The position numbers and the translations under genes were made by a program. Below the pieces are notes generated by a model. The model did no database searches. It saw nothing but the letters and a program-made list of their open reading frames with translations, and was not told the DNA's origin. From positions 1 to 11,230 of the forward strand of contig JBHOGO010000114.1 in assembly GCA_043421945.1 (NCBI GenBank): a stretch of DNA of 11,230 nucleotides. The letters run 5' to 3'. Of the stretch, positions 6,682-11,230 are shown piece by piece. Origin of the DNA: Thaumasiovibrio sp043421945. GTDB lineage: Bacteria; Pseudomonadota; Gammaproteobacteria; Enterobacterales; Vibrionaceae. Position 1 is the stretch's first letter. Each line of letters opens with the position of its first letter.

Positions 6682-7284
6682 CTATAGAGCTTCGGCGGGT
6701 GGCTGCCCTACTTTAGGGAGTCCAGGCAGTTGGCCTTTCGAAGCACGGTGCATAAAGAGCGATACAGAAGAAGACGATGCAATAACCTTGCCGCTTTTCA
6801 ATAGTTTAACGTTAACCTCATGTGCACCACGATCTACATTTTCGATGAGCCATTGTGGGTGCTCTGATACTGGACCAAAGGGGCTACCATTGATGTATAG
6901 CTGAAGGGTATATGATGGCCTGAGCGGTGTGTCCGTTGAGGCGGATACCATCAACTCTCCGCTGTTATTGCGTATGGTTTGCTCATGGCTAGGGTTGATT
7001 AATGAAACTTGGGAAGGGGGAGGGTTCTTTAGCTCTGGTGCTAAAATAGGTTGAGATCTTGTTGTCACTTCGCTTTCGACTAAGTGAGGAATTTGCGTTG
7101 AAGAGTGGGGGGCTTGAGGTGACGAATCAGCATAGTGTCGCTGTTCGTAATGACCCGTTTCCGGTGGGAGGTCGGATAGTACAGTGTTGCCATTGGTATC
7201 GACCCAGTGATAAACCGTCGTTGCAACAGCGGGACTGAAGTAAAACAGCGCGAGTACAGCACTGACTGTTTTCCATCGATTCAT
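6682..7284 (-). CDS. Exported DUF4124-domain protein, unknown function
   Basis: A 200-aa protein with a typical signal peptide: MNRWKT, then a hydrophobic core, with probable cleavage after A21 (AVA|TT). The mature N-terminus YHWVDTNGNTVLSDLPP (about 25-41) is characteristic of the DUF4124 family. Residues about 42-92 are proline-, serine- and glutamine-rich and probably disordered. Residues about 93-178 alternate hydrophobic and polar positions in short strands (LQLYINGSPFGP, GAHEVNVKLLKSGKVIAS) and suggest an immunoglobulin-like beta fold. No catalytic motif is visible, and there is no lipobox cysteine or second TM helix, so a soluble periplasmic location is likely. The ATG at 7284 has AGGA eight bases upstream. 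It sits between glnA and glnL; the glnA terminator precedes it and an NtrC box follows it. Its function in nitrogen control, if any, is unknown. Confidence 0.85.
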   Translation of the reverse strand: MNRWKTVSAVLALFYFSPAVATTVYHWVDTNGNTVLSDLPPETGHYEQRHYADSSPQAPHSSTQIPHLVESEVTTRSQPILAPELKNPPPSQVSLINPSHEQTIRNNSGELMVSASTDTPLRPSYTLQLYINGSPFGPVSEHPQWLIENVDRGAHEVNVKLLKSGKVIASSSSVSLFMHRASKGQLPGLPKVGQPPAEAL

Positions 7285-7342
7285 ACTGATGTTCCTGAAG
7301 ATAACAAAGAGTGTATTCTGGACTGACTTCAGGGTGGAGAGT

Positions 7343-7373
7343 AAAAAAACGGCCCACCTGTGAGGCGAGCCGT
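7343..7373 (-). terminator. glnA terminator
   Basis: On the minus strand an 11-bp stem (7373-7363 with 7359-7349, two G-U wobbles) closes a CAC loop and is followed by seven T's (plus-strand A's at 7343-7349, the last one shared with the stem). It lies 30 bp after the glnA stop and before the DUF4124 gene. As in enteric gln operons, it should separate abundant glnA message from the downstream regulators, allowing partial read-through. Confidence 0.88.
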
Positions 7374-7402
7374 ATAATTTATCTCTTGTTTCAGCGTGTT
7401 AC

Positions 7403-8812
7403 TTATACTGAGTAGTACAGTTCAAACTCAAGTGGGTGAGTCGTTGAATTTACTTTTGCAACGTCTTGAGACTTAAGGTCGATGTAAGACGAGATGAAGT
7501 CATCAGAGAATACGCCGCCAGCCGTTAGGAACTCACGGTCAGCATCAAGTGCTTCTAGTGCGCCCTGTAGAGATTCTGCAACCGTTGGGATTTCTGCTGC
7601 TTCTTCTGCTGGTAGGTCGTAAAGATCTTTATCCATCGCTTCGCCTGGGTGGATCTTGTTCTTGATACCGTCAAGACCAGCCATTAGCATCGCAGCAAAA
7701 CCTAGGTATGGGTTCGCTGTTGGATCGCCGAAACGAACTTCGATACGACGTGCTTTCGGGCTAGATACTACTGGGATACGGATAGATGCAGAACGGTTAC
7801 GTGCAGAGTATGCAAGCATAACTGGTGCTTCGAAACCAGGAACCAAACGCTTGTACGAGTTAGTCGATGCGTTAGAGAAAGCATTGATTGCACGTGCGTG
7901 CTTAATGATACCGCCAATGTAGTAAAGCGCAGTTTCAGAAAGACCACCGTACTTATCACCAGCAAATAGGTTTTGACCATCTTTTGCTAGAGACATGTGA
8001 ACGTGCATACCAGAACCATTATCACCTACAAGTGGCTTAGGCATGAAGGTTGCTGTTTTACCGAATGCATGAGCAACGTTGTGAACAACGTACTTATAGA
8101 TTTGGATTTCATCCGCTTTGTTCGTCAACGTGTTGAAGCGAGTTGCGATTTCGTTTTGACCCGCAGTTGCCACTTCGTGGTGGTGCGCTTCAACAACAAG
8201 ACCCATCTCTTCCATGATTAGACACATAGCAGAGCGGATATCTTGAGATGAATCAACAGGAGCGACTGGGAAGTAACCACCTTTAACGCCAGGACGGTGA
8301 CCTTTGTTACCGCCTTCAAAATCAGAACCTGAGTTCCAAGAAGCTTCTACGTCGTCAATCTTAAAGAAAGAACCAGACATATCTGTTGAGAACTTCACGT
8401 CATCAAATAGGAAGAACTCTGGCTCAGGACCAACAAGAACGCTATCTGCAACGCCAGAAGAGCGCATGAACTCTTCTGCACGCTTAGCAATTGAGCGTGG
8501 GTCACGGTCGTAGCCTTGCATTGTAGCAGGCTCAAGAATGTCACAACGTACGTTTAGCGTTGATTCTTCTGTGAATGGGTCTAGTACTGCAGATGACGCG
8601 TCAGGCATCATTACCATGTCAGATTCGTTGATGCCTTTCCAGCCAGCAACAGAAGAGCCATCGAACATTTTGCCTTCTTCAAAGAAGTCGGCGTCAACTT
8701 GGTGTGCAGGGATAGAGACATGTTGCTCTTTACCCTTGGTGTCTGTGAAGCGTAGGTCAACGAACTTAACTTCGTTTTCCTGAATCATCGCAAATACGTT
8801 TTCTACTGACAT
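7403..8812 (-). CDS. glnA: Glutamine synthetase, type I
   Basis: The cytosolic dodecameric enzyme that joins ammonia to glutamate using ATP to make glutamine, the main route of ammonia assimilation. The 469-aa length equals the gamma-proteobacterial GSI-beta form. The beta-grasp N-terminal domain includes MFDGSSVAGWKGI (49-61). Metal and substrate residues are present: E130 and E132 in GPEPEFF, E213 in HHEV, E221, the NGSGMH stretch with H270, the glutamate flap E328 in GFEAP, R340, R345, E358 and R360 in RRIEVRFGD. Y398 in KDLYDLPAEE corresponds to the tyrosine adenylylated by GlnE, so covalent control is expected. ATG 8812 follows GGAGG by nine bases. Codon use is strongly biased, as in highly expressed genes. 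Transcription is expected from the sigma-54 promoter at 8884-8899 with NtrC sites upstream, and ends at 7343-7373. Divergent from typA. Confidence 0.99.
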   Translation of the reverse strand: MSVENVFAMIQENEVKFVDLRFTDTKGKEQHVSIPAHQVDADFFEEGKMFDGSSVAGWKGINESDMVMMPDASSAVLDPFTEESTLNVRCDILEPATMQGYDRDPRSIAKRAEEFMRSSGVADSVLVGPEPEFFLFDDVKFSTDMSGSFFKIDDVEASWNSGSDFEGGNKGHRPGVKGGYFPVAPVDSSQDIRSAMCLIMEEMGLVVEAHHHEVATAGQNEIATRFNTLTNKADEIQIYKYVVHNVAHAFGKTATFMPKPLVGDNGSGMHVHMSLAKDGQNLFAGDKYGGLSETALYYIGGIIKHARAINAFSNASTNSYKRLVPGFEAPVMLAYSARNRSASIRIPVVSSPKARRIEVRFGDPTANPYLGFAAMLMAGLDGIKNKIHPGEAMDKDLYDLPAEEAAEIPTVAESLQGALEALDADREFLTAGGVFSDDFISSYIDLKSQDVAKVNSTTHPLEFELYYSV

Positions 8813-8883
8813 GGTGGTTAACCTCCGGTGTTAGTTTGGCAAAAGGCGCGAAACAAAGCGTAAATATTATCTAGATAGCTTAA

Positions 8884-8899
8884 TGCGATTATCGTGCCA
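8884..8899 (-). promoter_or_regulatory. Sigma-54 promoter of glnA (glnAp2-like)
   Basis: On the minus strand TGGCACG (8899-8893), four bases, then TCGCA (8888-8884) fits the -24/-12 consensus TGGCACG-N4-TTGCA with one mismatch. The GG and GC doublets have the required spacing. Transcription would start near 8873, giving a leader of about 61 nt to the glnA ATG. NtrC sites lie about 96-136 bp upstream of this start. Confidence 0.9.
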
Positions 8900-8960
8900 A
8901 TATTTTTTTCCATAAAATACGCTAAATTAGGGCATTCTCTGCCCAAAACAACGCTTTTAG

Positions 8961-8977
8961 TGCACCATTGTGGTGCG
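8961..8977 (-). promoter_or_regulatory. Strong NtrC binding site for glnA
   Basis: TGCACCA-TTG-TGGTGCG matches the symmetrical NtrC box at 13 of 14 arm positions. Its centre (8969) is about 96 bp upstream of the predicted glnA start, comparable to the enhancer sites of E. coli glnA. Confidence 0.88.
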
Positions 8978-8981
8978 CTTG

Positions 8982-8998
8982 TGGATCTTTATGGTGCA
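8982..8998 (-). promoter_or_regulatory. Second, asymmetric NtrC site
   Basis: The right arm TGGTGCA (8992-8998) is perfect and the left arm (8982-8988) matches at four of seven positions. Its centre, 8990, is 21 bp from that of the strong site, two helical turns, so both sites face the same side of DNA and cooperative NtrC binding is likely. Confidence 0.6.
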
Positions 8999-9000
8999 AG

Positions 9001-9017
9001 CGCATTCATCGGGTGCA
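9001..9017 (-). promoter_or_regulatory. Possible third NtrC half-site
   Basis: The right arm GGGTGCA (9011-9017) matches six of seven positions and the left arm only three. The centre (9009) is 19 bp from the second site, again about two turns. It may be a weak site filled by cooperativity, or a chance half-site. Confidence 0.35.
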
Positions 9018-9141
9018 TTTCTATTCAGAACTGTTGAGAGGGTTTTGTCAATTACAGAAGGAGAAAAAGTGGCCAGAGAAACCGCTTAAAGTGCCTTTTC
9101 TCTTAGGATAAACGGCTAAATCGTAAAAAAAGTGCGTTAGC
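9018..9141. other. Intergenic stretch without a clear element
   Basis: Between the NtrC array and the CRP-like site I see no gene. It holds a 7-bp inverted repeat (AGAGAAA at 9075-9081, TTTCTCT at 9097-9103) with a 15-base loop, and an SD-like GAAGGAG before a six-codon GTG ORF at 9069; both may be chance. The rest of the glnA-typA gap (8813-9270) is described in the neighbouring promoter entries. Confidence 0.3.
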
Positions 9142-9182
9142 GGTGACATAAATCACATCTTTGATTGGTTTTGGCGTAAAAT
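9142..9182 (+). promoter_or_regulatory. CRP-like site and -10 element, probable typA promoter
   Basis: GGTGA-CATAAA-TCACA (9142-9157) matches the CRP consensus TGTGA-N6-TCACA except for one base. A -10 candidate TAAAAT (9177-9182) matches five of six positions. With a start near 9190 the CRP site is centred about 40-41 bp upstream, the class II activator position, which fits the lack of a good -35. The leader to the typA ATG would be about 80 nt and can form a small hairpin (CACAG 9211-9215 with CTGTG 9219-9223). CRP could instead act on glnA in the opposite direction, as in E. coli, but I see no well-placed -10 there. Confidence 0.5.
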
Positions 9183-9270
9183 CTGTTAGATTATGAGCCG
9201 TTTTTTTAACCACAGTAGCTGTGTTGCCGACATCGGTGGCCGCTGCATGTTCTGAGTGAATGTGAAACCC

Positions 9271-11103
9271 ATGTCTAATCAACAGATCGATAAATTAAGA
9301 AATATCGCAATTATTGCTCACGTTGACCACGGTAAAACTACCCTGGTTGACAAACTGCTTCAGCAGTCTGGCACGTTAGAATCTCGCGGCGAAAGCGAAG
9401 AGCGCGTGATGGACTCGAATGATATCGAGAAAGAGCGTGGCATTACCATTCTTGCTAAGAACACAGCGATTAACTGGAATGACTACCGCATCAACATCGT
9501 AGATACCCCTGGACACGCCGATTTCGGTGGTGAAGTAGAGCGTATCATGTCGATGGTTGACTCTGTATTGCTTATCGTTGATGCGGTTGATGGTCCTATG
9601 CCACAAACGCGCTTCGTTACTCAAAAAGCATTCGCATATGGTCTTAAGCCAATCGTTGTTATCAACAAGATTGACCGTCCAGGTGCTCGTCCTGAGTGGG
9701 TTATGGATCAAGTATTCGACCTATTCGACAACCTTGGCGCAACTGACGAACAACTAGACTTCACTGTTGTTTACGCTTCAGCACTAAACGGCTGGGCAAC
9801 AATGGAAGAAGGTGAAGTTGGCGAGAACATGGAACCATTGTTCCAAGCTGTTGTTGACACTGTAGAAGCACCAGACGTTGATGTTGACGGCGCACTACAG
9901 ATGCAAGTTTCTCAACTTGATTACAGCTCTTACGTTGGTGTTATCGGTGTTGCTCGTATCACTCGTGGTACTGTTGCACCAAACCAGCAAGTATCTATTG
10001 TTGGTGCTGATGGTAAGAAGCGTAACGGTAAAGTCGGTACGGTTCTTGGTTACCTAGGTCTTGAGCGTCACGAAGTTGAATCAGCGAAAGCGGGCGACAT
10101 CGTAGCAATCACTGGTCTTGGTGAGCTGAAAATCTCTGACACTATCTGTGACGTTAATACAGTAGAAGCACTTCCTGCGCTTTCTGTTGACGAACCAACA
10201 GTAACTATGACGTTCCAAGTAAACACTTCTCCGTTCGCGGGTAAAGAAGGTAAGTTCGTTACTTCACGTAACATCCTTGAGCGTCTACAAAAAGAGCTAG
10301 TACACAACGTTGCACTACGCGTTGAAGAGACTGATAACCCAGATCGTTTCCGTGTTTCAGGTCGTGGTGAGCTTCACCTATCTATCCTGATCGAAAACAT
10401 GCGTCGTGAAGGTTTCGAGCTAGCAGTATCTCGTCCAGAAGTAATCATCAAAGAAGAAGATGGTCAACTAATGGAACCGTACGAAACAGTGACTATCGAC
10501 GTGCTAGAAGAGCACCAAGGTGGCATCATGGAGAACATCGGCCTACGTAAAGGTGAGCTGACTGACATGTCTCCAGATGGCAAAGGTCGTGTACGTATGG
10601 ACTTCATGATGCCTTCTCGTGGTCTAATCGGTTTCCAAACTGAATTCCTAACGTTGACGTCTGGTTCTGGTCTTATGTACCACACGTTTGATCACTACGG
10701 TCCACACAAAGGTGGCGTTATTGGTCAACGTAACAACGGTGTTCTAATTTCGAACGCGACAGGTAAAGCACTGACTTACGCACTGTTTAACCTACAAGAG
10801 CGTGGTCGTCTATTTGCTGAGCACGCTGATGAAGTTTATGAAGGTCAAGTTATCGGTATCCATAACCGTGCTAACGACCTGACAGTAAACTGTCTGAAAG
10901 GTAAGCAGCTAACAAACGTTCGTGCTTCTGGTACTGATGAAGCACAGGTTCTTTCGCCACCAATCAAGCACACTCTTGAGCAAGCGCTAGAGTTCATCGA
11001 TGAAGATGAACTAGTAGAAGTAACGCCTGAGAGCATTCGTATCCGTAAGAAGCTTCTTACTGAGAACGAGCGTAAACGTGCGAGCCGTGCGCCTAAATCT
11101 TAA
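9271..11103 (+). CDS. typA: Ribosome-associated GTPase TypA/BipA
   Basis: A translational GTPase of the EF-G/LepA superfamily that binds the ribosome and supports 50S assembly, growth in the cold and stress responses. With the start at 9271 the protein has 610 aa, close to E. coli TypA (607). G motifs: AHVDHGKTT 16-24 (G1), RGITI 56-60 (G2), DTPGH 78-82 (G3), NKID 132-135 (G4), SAL 170-172 (G5). A beta-barrel domain II, EF-G-like domains III and V, and the TypA-specific C-terminal domain (MMPSRGLIGFQTEFLT, GLMYHTFDHYG, RANDLTVNCLKGKQLTN) follow. The reading frame extends five codons upstream to a GTG at 9256, but family N-termini begin close to IDKLRNIAIIAHVDHGKTT, favouring ATG 9271. Neither start has a strong SD. 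Codons are highly optimised. Divergent from glnA, an arrangement also found in enteric bacteria. Confidence 0.97.
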   Translation: MSNQQIDKLRNIAIIAHVDHGKTTLVDKLLQQSGTLESRGESEERVMDSNDIEKERGITILAKNTAINWNDYRINIVDTPGHADFGGEVERIMSMVDSVLLIVDAVDGPMPQTRFVTQKAFAYGLKPIVVINKIDRPGARPEWVMDQVFDLFDNLGATDEQLDFTVVYASALNGWATMEEGEVGENMEPLFQAVVDTVEAPDVDVDGALQMQVSQLDYSSYVGVIGVARITRGTVAPNQQVSIVGADGKKRNGKVGTVLGYLGLERHEVESAKAGDIVAITGLGELKISDTICDVNTVEALPALSVDEPTVTMTFQVNTSPFAGKEGKFVTSRNILERLQKELVHNVALRVEETDNPDRFRVSGRGELHLSILIENMRREGFELAVSRPEVIIKEEDGQLMEPYETVTIDVLEEHQGGIMENIGLRKGELTDMSPDGKGRVRMDFMMPSRGLIGFQTEFLTLTSGSGLMYHTFDHYGPHKGGVIGQRNNGVLISNATGKALTYALFNLQERGRLFAEHADEVYEGQVIGIHNRANDLTVNCLKGKQLTNVRASGTDEAQVLSPPIKHTLEQALEFIDEDELVEVTPESIRIRKKLLTENERKRASRAPKS

Positions 11104-11128
11104 TTGATTTCGGTAACTAGCTAGTATG

Positions 11129-11155
11129 AAAAAAGGGTAAGCCATTGGCTTACCC
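11129..11155 (-). terminator. Hairpin with leftward T tract after typA
   Basis: GGGTAAGCC (11135-11143) and GGCTTACCC (11147-11155) form a perfect 9-bp stem with loop ATT. On the minus strand it is followed by six T's (plus A's at 11129-11134), so it best terminates transcription arriving from the right, implying a convergent minus-strand gene beyond the window. On the plus strand it lacks a T tract but may contribute to ending typA message. Confidence 0.7.
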
Positions 11156-11168
11156 TCAGACTGCTGAC

Positions 11169-11196
11169 AAAGGTCTAGCCATCGGGCTAGACCTTT
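11169..11196 (+). terminator. Second hairpin after typA
   Basis: AAAGGTCTAGCC (11169-11180) and GGCTAGACCTTT (11185-11196) form a perfect 12-bp stem with loop ATCG. The T's are part of the stem, followed by GATCT, so the U tract is short in both directions. Being 65 bp past the typA stop and stable, it is a likely typA terminator. The remaining 34 bases to the window end show no gene. Confidence 0.65.
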
Positions 11197-11230
11197 GATC
11201 TAATAGGGGTATCGAAATATGGATATCCCA

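Noticed and set aside
8869..8900. Sigma-70-like TTGGCA - 17 bp - TATCTA overlapping the glnA sigma-54 promoter.
   Set aside because: The -10 matches only three positions, and TTGGCA is part of the well-formed -24 element.
9069..9089. GTG mini-ORF of six codons (MARETA) with GAAGGAG upstream, suggestive of a leader peptide.
   Set aside because: It lies upstream of the predicted typA transcription start, no promoter is evident before it, and ORFs this short arise by chance.
9173..9207. Imperfect hairpin (GGCGTAAAATCT with AGATTATGAGCC) followed by seven T's just upstream of typA, terminator-like.
   Set aside because: The stem has two purine mismatches and is AT-rich, it overlaps the likely typA -10, and no plus-strand transcript that would need ending is evident.
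9376..9711. A 111-codon minus-strand ORF inside typA.
   Set aside because: It is antisense to the conserved GTPase domain; its openness is a by-product of typA codon bias.

Overview
The window looks like a chromosomal core segment from a member of the Vibrionaceae (Vibrio or a close relative). Protein sequences of GlnA, GlnG, GlnL, Add and TypA resemble their Escherichia coli counterparts closely, base composition is moderate (not AT- or GC-extreme), and the highly expressed genes glnA and typA use the CGT/GGT/CTA-rich codons common in vibrios. As I recall, the order typA / glnA - DUF4124 - glnL - glnG - GGDEF/EAL - add also occurs in Vibrio cholerae; this was not checked here. I see no insertion sequence, prophage, CRISPR array, tRNA or rRNA.

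Layout, left to right: (i) 1-365 has no large gene but holds a strong leftward terminator (6-39), an opposing terminator-like hairpin (76-99) and a 42-codon minus-strand ORF with a good ribosome binding site (115-243). (ii) 366-1367, minus: add, adenosine deaminase. (iii) 1456-4011, minus: a membrane dCACHE-HAMP-GGDEF-EAL cyclic-di-GMP enzyme. (iv) 4089-5504 and 5560-6609, minus: glnG (NtrC) and glnL (NtrB). (v) 6682-7284, minus: an exported DUF4124 protein. (vi) 7403-8812, minus: glnA, glutamine synthetase, followed by its own terminator. (vii) 8813-9270: divergent regulatory region with a sigma-54 promoter and NtrC sites for glnA, and a probable CRP-dependent promoter for typA. (viii) 9271-11103, plus: typA/bipA, followed by two hairpins.

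The central block is the nitrogen-assimilation control unit. NtrB phosphorylates NtrC when nitrogen is limiting; NtrC-P would bind the sites at 8961-9017 and drive sigma-54 transcription of glnA. A perfect NtrC box at 6630-6646, just upstream of glnL, probably gives autoregulation of glnLG. The c-di-GMP enzyme lies directly downstream of glnG on the same strand, and its periplasmic sensor domain carries the residues I remember as the amino-acid-binding dCACHE signature. A link between amino-acid or nitrogen sensing and c-di-GMP is therefore a reasonable hypothesis.

Most of the window is well-known biology. The least explained items are the 42-aa ORF near the left end, the exported DUF4124 protein inside the gln cluster, and the ligand of the c-di-GMP enzyme. 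I did not find a convincing wholly new system.
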